Below the pieces are notes generated by a model. The model saw only the letters and a list, made by a program, of their open reading frames with translations. It had not been told where the DNA came from and did no database searches. Below are positions 1-10,259 of a stretch of 64,000 nt of DNA, piece by piece (positions within the stretch are counted from its first letter, which is position 1; the number at the start of each line of letters is the position of its first letter). A program made the translations under genes and the position numbers. The DNA is from Chionoecetes opilio (taxonomy: Eukaryota > Arthropoda > Malacostraca > Decapoda > Majidae): NCBI GenBank assembly GCA_016584305.1, contig JACEEZ010003866.1:53501-117500 (forward strand). The letters are read 5' to 3'.

Positions 1-170
1 CACACGCACCCACCACACACACGCACCCACCACACACACACGCACGCACCCACCACACACCCACGAAACCCATCCACACACCCACACCCACACACCCCCA
101 GACACCCACACCCACACCACACACACACCCACACCCCACTCCCCACCCAGCCCATCCACTCTTAATCCAT
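1..170. repeat. CA/CACCCA-rich simple repeat
   Basis: The window opens with degenerate CA-rich simple sequence (CACACA mixed with CACCCA and CCACACC). No coding signal was seen. It may continue to the left of the window. Confidence 0.9.
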
Positions 171-306
171 CTACCCACTCCAGTCATCCACCTACTAGTT
201 AAAAAAAAAATATAGGTGGAATGGTAAAACTTTTTTTTATATAGGTAGATAAGATATAAGTATATTTTTTTATATTGTTAACAATTAGTGGGGAACGGAA
301 GCGGGA

Positions 307-441
307 CCTGAGTGGGGTTTTATGATACAAATGATCATATATGATCATTTGTATCAAAACCCGCACTCAGGTCTGTTTCCCTGAGTGGGGTTATGATACA
401 AATGATCATATATGACAATTTGTATCAAACCGCACTCAGGT
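307..441. repeat. Tandemly duplicated hairpin palindrome
   Basis: Two adjacent near-perfect inverted repeats lie at 307-371 and 380-440. Each begins CCTGAGTGGGG, has a centre around GATCATATATGATC, and ends GCACTCAGG, giving arms of about 30 bp with almost no loop. The second copy has small deletions. This could be a pair of tiny foldback elements; no flanking target duplication could be fixed. Confidence 0.8.
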
Positions 442-550
442 CTGTTTCCTTTCCCGCGCGCTTCCAAAAATTTAAGCGGTGCTTGTTCTAAGGAGATAGC
501 TTTTTTTTTGCGAAGAAAAAAAAAAGGAAAAAATAGTATACCTGGGGTTT

Positions 551-660
551 AAAGTTAGGTTGGGTTTTCATTACAACCTATAAGGTAGGTTAGGTTTCAT
601 TAAAACCTTTAAGGTTAGGTTAGGTTTCATTAAAACCTATAAGGTTAGGTTAGGTTCATT
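551..660. repeat. TTAGG-like 30-bp tandem repeat
   Basis: About four imperfect copies of a 30-bp unit contain GGTTAGGTTAGGTTTCATT followed by AAAACCTAT. The TTAGGTTAGG core resembles the arthropod telomere repeat (TTAGG)n, but the unit is longer and the block is short and interstitial. Confidence 0.75.
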
Positions 661-1203
661 AATATTTTTTTTTTTTTGGGGGGGGGGGGGGGTTGCGCAA
701 ATAAAACTATTCCATTGAAAACAAGCACCTATTGTAGGCCAAGAAAAAATAGTTGATGTCTCTTAAAACGACCGCGAAACTCGTCCATTATTCCCAAAAA
801 ATTGTTTCGTAGTCTAAAAAAAACCATAGTCGTTTCGTACACTCAGCTCAGAGTTAAACTTGACTACTAGAGTTACGAAACGACACCAGGTAATGTACGG
901 AAATACTCAAAATCAGTGTACGAAACTAACTACTTTCAATTCATATACCTAATTAAGAAAGGTTTTTGATTAGGCCAAAGGTTTTTGATTAATTTAAACT
1001 TCTGTAATCCCCGAGAGTAGCTTCTATGGACCACTGTGGTCGCGCCGTACCCGTGGCGGCGGCGGTACGGGGATAGCGCCGTTATAGTGGACGAGAACTG
1101 CGCGTTCGCTCATTAGGTCAGACACACACACACTCGGTGGTTCGCTCATTAGGTCTGTACACTGCACTCTTAGCCTCTCGCTTACCACATACACCACACC
1201 TGT

Positions 1204-1510
1204 CACTACACACTGTACGGCCTCGCAACACACCTGTCACTACACACCTGTACGGCCTCGAAAACACACCTTGTCACTACACACCTGTACGGCCTCGCAA
1301 GACACCTGTCACTACAACACCTGTAGGGCCCTCGCAACACACCTGCATACACACCTGTACGGCCTCGCAACCCCACCGGGTCACTATACCCCTGTACGGC
1401 TCGCAAGGCACCTGTCACTACACACCTGTACGGCCTCGCAACACACCTGACGGCCTCGCAAGACACCTGTCACTACACACCTGTACGGCCTCGCAACACA
1501 CCTGTTGTCT
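1204..1510. repeat. 35-bp minisatellite
   Basis: Roughly nine copies of a unit near 35 bp contain CACCTGTCACTACACACC followed by TGTACGGCCTCGCAA. Several units are truncated. Open frames on both strands here are products of the repeat, not genes. Confidence 0.85.
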
Positions 1511-1568
1511 GGTATCACCGTAAAATAAATGACTTGGAAGGTTCGACAAATGCACTGGGTTTGGAAGT

Positions 1569-1680
1569 TTAGTAGTAGTAGTAGTAGGTGTTAATAGTAG
1601 TTGTAGGTGGTAATAGTAGTAGTAGGTGGAAATTTAGTAGTAGTAGTAGTAGATGTTAATAGTAGTAGTAGGTGGTAATA
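1569..1680. repeat. TAG/GTA trinucleotide-rich repeat
   Basis: Interrupted (TAG)n blocks alternate with GTGGTAATAG-type spacers. Confidence 0.85.
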
Positions 1681-1837
1681 TAGGCTATCACATGCCACCC
1701 AGCCAAAACACCAGCCACTGCCGGCCGGCCCATGTATTTGTTTTGGTTATTTCAAGATGGCGGCTGGTGACTTCAGTATCTCGGCCACAGCTAGCCCAGA
1801 TCCGCGATCCATGTTATATAGATCAGTGGTTCCAGCC

Positions 1838-2334
1838 GCCGCGAGAAACTTGCTGATGACGCCACGGGAGGGCGACAATCTGCATCACGCAGCCTGCCTT
1901 CCCTTGGCGCACAAACCATCTCTACACATATATCTTGGCCGTATGGGTCGGAAACGGATGATAAGCTCTCTGGAAAGGCACAGCTTTCTTGCTGCACCCA
2001 TAAAGGATGTAAGTATATGCCAAATCGCAAAAAAAAAAAATTAGAAACACCCAAAATTCTTCAAGTACTATATATATTTCTGTATTCACATGCTTCTGGA
2101 TTACCGCGGGAGGGCGACCTGCTTTGGGTGACATCACTGAGCCATGTTGCGTCGTCTGCTAGTGTGCAGGAGCGTTTGGGAAGCTCGGGGAATTTGCAGA
2201 CATTGATTGCGGATTATTTAAAAACGGCTGACTGAATGCAAAAAGTGACAGCATATTGTTGATATATTCGATAATGGCTATATTTAGACCGCATTAAATC
2301 AGGAATGATGAAATAGTCTGGACGATTACTTTAA
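1838..2334 (+). mobile_element. TTAA-flanked TIR element, 5'-truncated copy
   Basis: This stretch matches the right three quarters of the complete element at 10587-11235. It ends with the same terminal inverted repeat GTCTGGACGATTACT (2316-2330) followed by TTAA. The left end is missing, and homology to the other copy stops near 1838, inside the element. That point is also the left breakpoint of the larger duplication shared by introns of copies A and B. Confidence 0.75.
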
Positions 2335-2498
2335 GGTGAAACACACGGGGACAAAAGGCTGACTCTAGGTGAACCACAAAGTGACTGTTTAATGGGAAGA
2401 GAACAGCGGAAGCGAGGAGTGACCCGACTGTCTAGATGTCTCCCCTAGTTATGTCTGGCCAGTCGACGCGCGTGCCCTCAATTTGCCCGGGACACAAA

Positions 2499-3038
2499 GG
2501 GTGCGTCCACACTGGCAACAAAACATGTTGGAAACACACAATACAACATAGTAGGCAACAATTTGTGAGGTCGGGAATGATTCAATGTTGTAGACATGTT
2601 GGTACTGATGTTTAGGTGATATGTTGGTAACACCGGTGTGGACGAGTTAATGTCGGGGAGATATCTGGGCAGACACACAGAAACACAGCGACGGCATCTG
2701 GTTCACTCGTTGTTGTCCTACTTAGGACAAAACCATGGAGTGGACGAGGGAACAGACGGTACAATTAATCGATTGTTACCGCGGACACACTTTGCTCTGG
2801 GATCCTACCCATACTCTATATAAACATAGATTCAAGAGGGCCGATGCTCACACGCCGACATGACATCCAGTGTGGACGGCCTCACAAAGTCTCCTCTTGT
2901 TGCCAACATTTCGCCAACATTGTAACGCTCAATGTCTCTTACATTGTTTCTAGAGATGTCTCCAAATGTCGACTATTGTGTTTCTCGCAGTGTTTTAAAC
3001 TTGTCTGTACACAAAATGTTGCCAGTGTGGACGCACCA
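2499..3038. mobile_element. Non-autonomous TIR element (GGTGCGTCCACACTGG ends)
   Basis: The left end GGTGCGTCCACACTGGCAAC (2500 onward) is mirrored exactly at 3018-3037 as GTTGCCAGTGTGGACGCACC. AAA flanks both sides and may be a 3-bp target duplication. The element is about 540 bp and has no convincing ORF. A decayed copy lies in intron 5 of gene copy B (about 11399-12455) and is itself split by the element at 11791-12304. Confidence 0.7.
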
Positions 3039-3300
3039 AAAGGGTCACAAGTTGCCATGTCGGCCTAAGGTGGTGGGTTTCTTTAAAACAAGAGAGGTGA
3101 CTCATGCCAACCTCTACAACCCCTTTGCAGGAAGCCCGAGGTGGTGCGCCTTGGTGAACACAACTACAAGGACGACAACGACGGTGCGGATCACCAAGAC
3201 TGGTGTGACCGAGATGGTGCCCTACCCTGGTTACACCTACCCCGAGGCCTACCACGACCTGGCCCTTCTTAGGCTGGCTTCACGGGTGCCCCTGCAGGTG

Positions 3301-3301
<1 letters not shown>

Positions 3302-3336
<35 letters not shown>

Positions 3337-3366
3337 GTGTGACGTGTGACGTGTGCGTGTGTGTGT
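3302..3366. repeat. (TG)n microsatellite at exon 6 donor
   Basis: A TG repeat starts five bases after the exon 6 donor of copy A (GTGACTGTGTG). It is interrupted by CGTGTGACG and resumes after the SINE at 3367-3653, at about 3654-3674. Confidence 0.9.
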
Positions 3367-3653
3367 ATTCATCTAGTTGTATTTTACGGGGCCAGAGCGA
3401 CACTCGTATGGCCCCGTCTCCATATAATTTTTTTTTTATCATTCATCCTTAGTGTTTAGTTTTGGCGGAAGGCAGCACCCCGGGAGGCGGGTCACAAACC
3501 CCCCGGCTAACACCCGGCACCCATTCACTGCTGGGTGGATAGGGGCTCGGGTTTTTAAGGAAACAGCCCATCTGTTTCCGCTCCGCCCGGGGATCGAACC
3601 CGGGACCTCTCGGTTGTGAACCGAGCGTGCTGCCCCTACACTACGGAGTACCC
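3367..3653 (-). mobile_element. tRNA-derived SINE (tRNA-Val-like head)
   Basis: Read on the minus strand, the 5' end (3580-3650) folds like a tRNA: a TAGTGTAGGGGC A-box region, a 5-bp anticodon stem with loop TTCACAA (anticodon CAC, Val-like), and a perfect B box GGTTCGATCCC. A GC-rich body follows, then a 3' tail resembling the 3' end of the LINE fragments in intron 6 of other gene copies. TG repeats lie on both sides, so it inserted into the microsatellite. The acceptor stem has a mismatch at its end, so this is a SINE head and not a working tRNA gene. Confidence 0.75.
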
Positions 3654-3781
3654 GTGTGTGTGTGTGTGTGTGTGTTCCCGATCCGACACGCTTGAGAAAG
3701 CGAGAGAAAGAGGCAGAGACTAACGGTCAGCCCGGACGTCGCACGCAGAAATATCGACTGGCAGAAACAGCCAACGGAGAC

Positions 3782-4136
3782 ATATTTCCGTTGTCTGGAA
3801 TAGTATGTGGTATGGCGATACTCTAGCCAATCACCGTTGTCCACGCTTGTGACGTCACATGGGGGTGGAGCTTAAGTGATCAATGGGTTTTAATCTGTGT
3901 TATATACGCAATTGAATTATTCTTGGTTAAGATAGTATAGGTAACTTTGAGTTAGGTTAGGTTACGCTACGCTAATTAAAACAGTTTAATTAGTGTAATC
4001 TTAAATAAAACATACATGATATTACATAGCCCAGCAATCACTGAAGCTCCACCCCCCGGGGGCGTAACGAGCTTGGACAACGATGATTGGCTAGAGACAT
4101 CCCCATACCACATACTATTCTAGAGAACGGGAATAT
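3782..4136. mobile_element. Foldback element, about 355 bp
   Basis: Inverted arms of about 100 bp: the left arm begins ATATTTCCGTTGTCTGGAAT and the right arm ends ACGGGAATAT. Both share GAATAGTATGTGGTATGG and GCCAATCA(C/T)CGTTGTCCA, reverse-complemented. The loop is AT-rich with TTAGGTTAGG. It lies in intron 6 of copy A and is absent from intron 6 of the other copies. Confidence 0.75.
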
Positions 4137-4143
4137 GCCGCCA

Positions 4144-4596
4144 GGAGAGCGACAATTCTGCTAGTTCATAATAACACTAGTAGAAAATGCTTCAGGGTAG
4201 CCCTGAAGACATGAAAAAGGGAAGATGACTCTTGCGGGTGTTGTTTTGTAAATCAAGAAGTGTCAAGAAGAAGGGAAACAAGGCTAGTGTGGACATGGGA
4301 AAGATTGCGAAAGAATAGAAACAAGGTGGCAAAGATGTCCTTTGCCGACTGATACCACTCGTGGTAGGACAAATGTTGAGTGACACCTAGTTTCTTTCCT
4401 TTCCAAATCTTTCTCATGTCCAAAGGCATCTTTGCCACCTTGTTTATATTCTTTCGCAATCTTTCCCATGTCCACACTAGCCTTGTTTCCCTTCTTCTGA
4501 CACTTCTTGATCTACAAAAACAACACCCGCAAAAGTCATCTTCCCTTTTTCATGGTCTTCAGGGCTACCCCGAAGCATTTTCTAATTGTTCTCTCC
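4144..4596. mobile_element. Foldback element, about 450 bp
   Basis: Inverted arms of about 160 bp share AGAAAATGCTTC(A/G)GGGTAGCC, GGGTGTTGTTTTG and AAGGCTAGTGTGGACATGGG on opposite strands. The left arm carries a 23-bp extra block near 4158-4180. ORFs in this interval are shadows of the arms. Confidence 0.7.
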
Positions 4597-6005
4597 TTTT
4601 TCCCTGTGAAATGTTGAAGCCGACGTTTCAGGCACAATAAGCGGCGCACACAACCAGATGGGTGTCTCTCAGTACTAAATTTGACGATCGTTTTCGAATA
4701 TTGGAATTGAGAAAAACGAAAAAACTACGATTTTGTCCATCTTGAGCACGACGGAGCTTCGAATGAGCTATAGAACGGCCCCCGGCGACCCTCACAGCGT
4801 TCGTTAGAAGCGCGGATATATTTCTCCAGGACACTTTCCTCCCTACTGAGTCATTTGGCAAGGGTTAAAAACCCCTGCCCGATGAACACTTAACGTAATT
4901 TGGAAAGGTTGAGACTGCAAAATTTTGGCCCATAACTCGCAGGGCCGCGCACCACACCCCACCATAACACACAACACACACACACTCACAAAAAAGACAC
5001 ACAAACCTATCAGATGACTTGTTTATGTTTGGCCAGGAGTTCATCAGCCCCGTGTGCCTCCCTTGGGCCTGGAGAGCGAGGGGGGACATCACGGGGCCCT
5101 AAAAGTGGGCGCTCACTGGCTACGGCGACACACAATTCGGTACATACAAAGGCCAAATACTTTTACTGTAGCAGCTGGGCGATGGAGAAATTTTTGTGAC
5201 ATTGTAAAAAGGCCTCTGCAAGATTTAAAAGGGAAAGGGCTAATTCAATACTAAAGATAATTGACCCCATGCTTTCTATTAGGTGGGATACCCACTTCCT
5301 CCTGCAGGGAGGTGAACATGACCCGCGTCTCGTCGGGCCGGTGTGACACCAGCACTCCAACTTGCCCCACTACGCGGAAACCTGGCCTCAGGGCATCGGT
5401 CAGGAGACCCTGTGTGTCGGACACCCTGACGGAGGGCGGGACGCTTGCCAGGTAATTGCCAAGCCACACTCACGTCACCAGTGACTCACTGATTGACTAA
5501 TTCATATTTTAAATGTATCATTGTTGCCATAAAGGAAGAAACAGGAGGCAGGCCTACCGCTTGACCTGAAAAATTGTGTGGCGGAGTTGCTCGCAATGAA
5601 GGAAGACACATGGGTGGGAGGGCAGGGCTTGCAGGGGAAGGGGTGATCACCATTGTCGATACAACACCCATTGCCTGATATACCGTCAGGTCACTCAGCT
5701 GTGAGTCGCGGCCACGCCTCCTGCTTCTATTTACCTTGCCTGAGACGATGGTCTCCTATGACCGCTGAGGTCCATGGCTCTCCTAATATAACCCAGCCAC
5801 GACTCTCACTCTTTATTGCTCCTCCCTTCAGGGTGACTCGGGCGGGCCCCTGGTGTCTCAGGACACCTGTAAACGTTTCGTGTTGGCAGGCATCGTGTCT
5901 CGTGGCTACGGCTGCGGCCACAAGGACTACCCCGGCCTGTACGCCAACCTGCGTCACCCGCCCTACCTCGCCTGGATCAAGAAGGTCGCCTTTGCAGCCC
6001 TTTGA

Positions 6006-6680
6006 GTATTCCCCACGGGCGTCGGGGGTCAAGGGATGGGTGAGGAGCGGTTCTCTTGAGCGTCCTCCACGGAGCCTTGCACAGCAACCCGCTAGTGGCG
6101 CACACAGGGATCGACAGGCGGATCAATATCTGGCTACTGCACAAACGTTGTTCCTGTGTGTGCAGGGATGGTATGCCACGTTCTTAATACAAATATATAA
6201 CTCATCACAATCTGGTTTTACTTCCCGTACGCTGTGGCCGCGCCAGGAGGAACAGGTGCCAGGCCGCGCCATAACCACCACACAACTTGACTCAATAGCA
6301 AAATGTTATTTCAGAAATAGGTTAACCCAGAATATTTATTCTTTACATAAATCTTATATAAGATAATACTCGTAAAGATGGACATTACAATTATGATGAT
6401 GATATAAAAAAAAATAAAATAATTCATAATAATAAAATACTAATAATGGCATTAATAATAATGATACCAGTATATGGTGGCACGGCCCGGACCACTACAG
6501 GGCATTTCTGCACGTACAGCACAAGACGCTACAATGTACATGCTGCAGATCCAGATGTACATATTGCTGACACAGATGACAATATTGAAGATAATTCTGG
6601 GAAAGAGAAATAAATCCAGAAAGTTATGAGTAAAGGTTTAGAATAAGTATAATGGGTAATAAGCAGGTGGCCGCATTTCC
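6006..6680. other. 3' flank of copy A, no gene seen
   Basis: Single-copy sequence within the window, becoming AT-rich from 6380. The last 40 bases (6640-6680) match the flank of copies B (14815-14842) and C (35513-35900). A 237-codon open frame crossing exon 9 into this region is in another frame from the protease and has no recognisable domain. Confidence 0.6.
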
Positions 6681-6840
6681 TTAAAGTAATCGTCCAGACC
6701 TATTTTTTTTTTTTGCCTTATTATGTTGAACAAGGCAAAACCCTAAGCATTCAAAACACCTAATCCACCAAAAATAATTGATTTCCAGGCCTTATTTCCG
6801 TAAAAACACGACTTTTGTAAAAAGCGTGCGATTTTTTTTT
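6681..6840 (+). mobile_element. TTAA-flanked TIR element, left fragment
   Basis: Begins TTAA then AGTAATCGTCCAGAC, identical to the left end of the complete element at 10587, and keeps recognisable similarity (CCTTATTTCCGTA, AACACGA, GTAGAAAGCG-like) to about 6840. The right half is missing. Confidence 0.7.
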
Positions 6841-6891
6841 TCTTCCCTCCAACAGGGTTACGAATGTTATTGACGACGTCAGAAGAGGAAG

Positions 6892-7006
<115 letters not shown>

Positions 7007-7228
7007 AAATTCAATTTTGATGAGAGTAGGCTAAAAAAATCGTAAATAAATCGTAGGTGGTAAGCGGCTTACTCCCATGTCGATTGAATAATTTTGAAGG
7101 GGGGTTTTGGGCTAAAAACACTTAGGAGTATTAGATTACAGGAAAAACTCTGTGGTAACGTCTTGCCTCATTCCACAAACTTAGTAGACTCATCGACTTA
7201 CGTTTGTGTGCATGTGTGATTGAGTGTG

Positions 7229-7653
7229 AGTTGGAATCACACGGAACACAAAGGGTTGGAATCACACGGAACACAAAGGGTTGAAATCACACGGAACACA
7301 CAGGGTTGGAATCACACGGAACACACAGGGTTGGAATCACACGGAACACAAAGGGTTGGAGTCACACGGAACACAAAGGGTTGGAGTCACACGGAACACA
7401 AAGGGTTGGAATCACACGCAACACAAAGGGTTGAAATCACACGGAACACACAGGGTTGGAATCACACGGAACACACAGGGTTGGAATCACACGGAACACA
7501 AAGGGTTGGAGTCGCACGGAACACAAAGGGTTGGAATCACACGGAACACAAAGGGTTGGAATCACATGGAACACAAAGGGTTGGAATCTCACGGAACACA
7601 AAAGGGTTGGAATCACACGGAACACAAACGGTTGGAATCACACGGAACGTGGT
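7229..7653. repeat. 25-bp minisatellite with higher-order pattern
   Basis: About 17 head-to-tail copies of a 25-bp unit (GGTTGGAATCACACGG plus AACACAAAG). Variant units (GAAATC, CACAGG, GAGTC) recur in the same order six units apart, indicating a roughly 150-bp higher-order duplication. The period is not a multiple of three, so all reading frames stay open; the 60-150-codon ORFs here are artefacts. Confidence 0.93.
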
Positions 7654-7659
7654 CTACCC

Positions 7660-8024
7660 CGAGGCACTTTGACCAGTGACCAACGACACCAACAACACGA
7701 TTGGAGTTTGCAATCACATGTTGTCTAATATACGTATACTACTACAAGCATCAATACATGGGTCCGAAGGGCCCACAAGCACATGTTGCGGGCTATCGAG
7801 GCAGGACTAGAACACTTATCCTTCCCGTCACGTCTGTATTCTCGACAACCTTCGCAAGTAGGAAATATGTTTACCAGGTCTGCCTCATTCCTTTTCTTTT
7901 TCTTCCTTGTTTTTTTAACATTATCCTCTGTTGCTTCTTCATTCTTATTTTTCTACGCAAAAGCACGAACCCATATACGCACGTACACATAATAAATACA
8001 CCCGAACGCGCACGCAAGCACACA

Positions 8025-8025
<1 letters not shown>
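7660..8025. other. Intergenic, no feature seen
   Basis: No recognisable gene or repeat family. ORFs are short and become low-complexity where they enter the GA repeat. Confidence 0.5.
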
Positions 8026-8064
<39 letters not shown>

Positions 8065-8091
8065 GGGAGAGGAGAGAGGAGAGAGACTGGG

Positions 8092-8141
<50 letters not shown>

Positions 8142-8175
8142 GAGAGGAGAAGAGAGAGAGAGAAAAAAACATAAC

Positions 8176-8255
<80 letters not shown>

Positions 8256-8281
8256 CTCTCTCTTTTCTCTCTCTCTCTCTC
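8026..8281. repeat. Inverted (GA)n/(CT)n microsatellite pair
   Basis: An interrupted GA tract (8026-8163) is followed, after about 20 bp of A-rich spacer, by an interrupted CT tract (8180-8281). Together they form a long potential hairpin. Confidence 0.93.
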
Positions 8282-9099
8282 GTATGGGCAGTGGTTGGTG
8301 GGATGTCTTTGTACCATGGCAACACCCTCCATACACCCCCTACATACCTGCCTCATTTCAGGACAAGATGGGAGTGATATCAGGTGAGTGTCTCAGTCCT
8401 ATCATCCATCTCCCTCCCTTCTGCCTTCCTTCCCAAGCTTCGTATGGAGTCACAGCCGCCAGCCAACCCATCTCCCTCCCTCCCTTCTATCCCAAGCTTC
8501 GTATTCCCTTCTCCCTTCATCCCAAGCTTCTTTTATGGAGTCACAGTCCCCACAGTCACAGCTGCCAACCAAATCTTTCGCAAAATATTTTTCAGTATGA
8601 TGAGGAACAAAGCCAAGAGAGTTAGTCTAATGTAGATGTCGTAGATGTCTTATTTCTTGGTCTGATGAGGATAAGGGTTTTCTATGAATACGAGGAACGG
8701 TTCCTCTAATCTTGGGAACGTAATGGTGTACTGTGCTGAGTTGTAATTATAACACACTTCTCACGCAACACGAGTACGTTTGTCGCATGTATAGACATCT
8801 ACGTAAGTAAGTAAGTACATTTCGCTACCGTGGGGGTGTAACAATTTGCCAAAATAAGTTTTAAAGGAAAGTTCTTGCTCTACTGAAAATCGGCCATCAC
8901 CTGAGAGCCTCAAGATTTGTAATATTACTGTATGTAACATGGAGTGAAAAATTATTTCTTTTAAAACAAGTGAGCCGCAGTTTCAACCATACCTGCCTCA
9001 TCTCATCGTCTTAATTAGGTTTATAAGAACCCCCTGGTAAAACAGTAGTCTAGGGTTAAATGTGTCTCTCTCTCTATACAATTACTTCCCAAACACGAG
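8282..9099. other. Upstream of copy B; short pyrimidine-rich direct repeats only
   Basis: Around 8400-8560 there are imperfect direct repeats containing CCCAAGCTTCGTATGGAG and CCATCTCCCTCCC. The rest is ordinary sequence. No signal-peptide exon for copy B could be identified here. Confidence 0.5.
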
Positions 9100-9130
9100 A
9101 CTGATGGCTATTACCATGTGTTTGTTACAG

Positions 9131-9379
9131 GGGCCAACGCCATCATCTTCCCCGGCCAGCTGCAGAAGACTGATGGCTATTACCCTGTGTTTGTTACAGG
9201 GGCCAGCGGCATCATCTTCCCCGGCCAGCTGGACCATGCCGAGGGGGACGACTGCGCCACACACTCGGGGGCGACGGGGACGTGTGTTCGAGCCTGCGTC
9301 AACACGGCAGACTTTGGTGAACCGCGCAAGTGTGGCATTAAAAATTCCGCTTTCCTGGTGTGCTGCGGTAAAACCTTAG
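9131..9379 (+). CDS. Copy B exon 2: clip domain
   Basis: The clip domain is encoded here, with cysteines in the family order: DDCATHSG, GTCVRAC, RKCG and a final VCCGK pair. The donor is G/GTAAGT at 9380. Two identical acceptors (TTTGTTACAG) end at 9130 and 9199 because a 69-bp segment is duplicated. 69 is a multiple of three and both are in frame, so use of the upstream site would add 23 residues. Clip domains dock partners and regulate activation of the protease domain. Compared with copy C, only the cysteine spacing and the CxTHSGA stretch are shared. Confidence 0.8.
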   Translation, partial: GPTPSSSPASCRRLMAITLCLLQGPAASSSPASWTMPRGTTAPHTRGRRGRVFEPASTRQTLVNRASVALKIPLSWCAAVKP

Positions 9380-9703
9380 GTAAGTGTGACGTGGGTAAAT
9401 AATACACGACTTCTGCTTCACCATTACGGGAACAACACTGTTATAAAGTTCTTGTAGTACAGGGATACCATTACCAAACTCGACGTCGTCCCTTCTGTAG
9501 GCTAAAAAACCTACGTAAGATAAGCTGTCGGCTGTGTTCCTGAAGACTACGTTTGATACTAGAATATATCTGGATTTAGACTTGAAATTGTGGATAAAAG
9601 TGTGCGATACTATCCAACCCATTTTGGGGCACATCTTCCGGACAAGGAAGGGCAAGGCTTTCCTGGCCAAGGTCACGCTAACACCTCAGTCTCTCTTGTA
9701 CAG

Positions 9704-9754
9704 GTGTCGCCCCCCAGCCCGTCACGGACATAGCACCGCCACCACCAACATTCC
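9704..9754 (+). CDS. Copy B exon 3: Pro-rich linker
   Basis: 51 bp, coding VAPQPVTDIAPPPPTF in the frame set by exon 2. Bordered by CAG and GTGAGT. Almost identical to exon 3 of copies C and F. Confidence 0.8.
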
Positions 9755-9857
9755 GTGAGTATTAACCGAACACAACAGTCGCAGTGAATAAATGAAAGAA
9801 AAAAAAATCGTCTAGATATTACCATCAAGATGTGACACGAATAATTTTTCTTTACAG

Positions 9858-10066
9858 AATGTGGAAGAAATACACAAAATTTCCTCTATTTATCCGTACT
9901 TTACAAAGATGGTAAACATATATATGTAGAACATGACGAGTTTGACTCCTCCGTATGCTACAACAAGACGGAAACACTGGCGAGCGGGACAGAGGTTCTT
10001 ATCGCGTGGTGCTGCGTTGCAGGTATCGGGTATGAGGAGGCCGATAAGAACGCATGGCCTTGGATG
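9858..10066 (+). CDS. Copy B exon 4: activation region
   Basis: Open throughout (2 + 207 nt). It starts QCGRNT, the linker cysteine expected to bond to the protease domain, and ends EEADKNAWPWM. The segment where R/IVGG would be expected reads CCVAGIGYEEADK, with no Arg or Lys before the isoleucine. An extra C...CC pattern (VCYNK, WCCVAG) has no counterpart in copy C. Confidence 0.75.
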
Positions 10067-10155
10067 GTAAGAGAAAAAAGTTATTGATTATATTAATATT
10101 AGACTCAGTGACTTAAATGAAGCACCAAACAGCAAGTGTCGTGTTTCCTGTACAG

Positions 10156-10259
10156 GCGCTGGTTGGTGAGCGGCAAGGCGAGGCCATCACATGGTTCTGC
10201 GGGGCAGTGTTGATCAACGAACACTGGGTCCTATCTGCACTCCACTGCTTCTTCCACAA
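10156..10259 (+). CDS. Copy B exon 5: catalytic His
   Basis: Codes ALVGERQGEAITWFCGAV, then LINEHWVLSALHCFF with the active-site His in SALHC. Borders are TACAG and AA/GTGAGT. Matches copy C at all but a few bases. Confidence 0.85.

Larger units (their letters stand above)
3131..6005 (+). pseudogene. Clip-domain serine protease copy A, 3' half (exons 6-9)
   Basis: Exon 6 (3131-3297) carries the Asp motif DLALLRL but is 2 bp shorter than in copy C, which shifts the frame. Exon 7 (5037-5124) contains an in-frame TAA, and its donor is GC rather than GT. Exon 8 (5283-5451) lacks one base in the CDTSYSN region. Exon 9 (5832-6005) is fully open: [10 protein letters not shown] opens it, it has [15 protein letters not shown], and it ends in TGA, giving a 58-codon terminal exon of the same length as in copy C. 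Exons 1-5 are absent because the duplication begins inside intron 5. This is a trypsin-like secreted protease family (Asp six residues before the catalytic Ser). The copy is very probably non-functional. Confidence 0.8.

Noticed and set aside
1757..2235. Small ORFs shared with 10617-11136
   Set aside because: They lie in the two copies of the TTAA element and are not kept in frame between copies; no transposase motif.
3580..3650. A tRNA-Val (CAC) gene on the minus strand
   Set aside because: Acceptor stem is imperfect, and the tRNA-like part is followed directly by a SINE body and tail inside a microsatellite, so it is a SINE head.
5653..6366. A 237-codon plus-strand ORF across exon 9 of copy A
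   Set aside because: It reads exon 9 in a different frame from the protease and has no domain; the protease frame is clearly the coding one.
7220..7679. ORFs of 132-150 codons with repeating HTEHKGLES-type peptides
   Set aside because: They are translations of a 25-bp tandem repeat; all frames are open because the period is not a multiple of three.
7945..8377. ORFs of Arg-Glu or Ser-Leu repeats
   Set aside because: Direct translations of GA/CT microsatellites.
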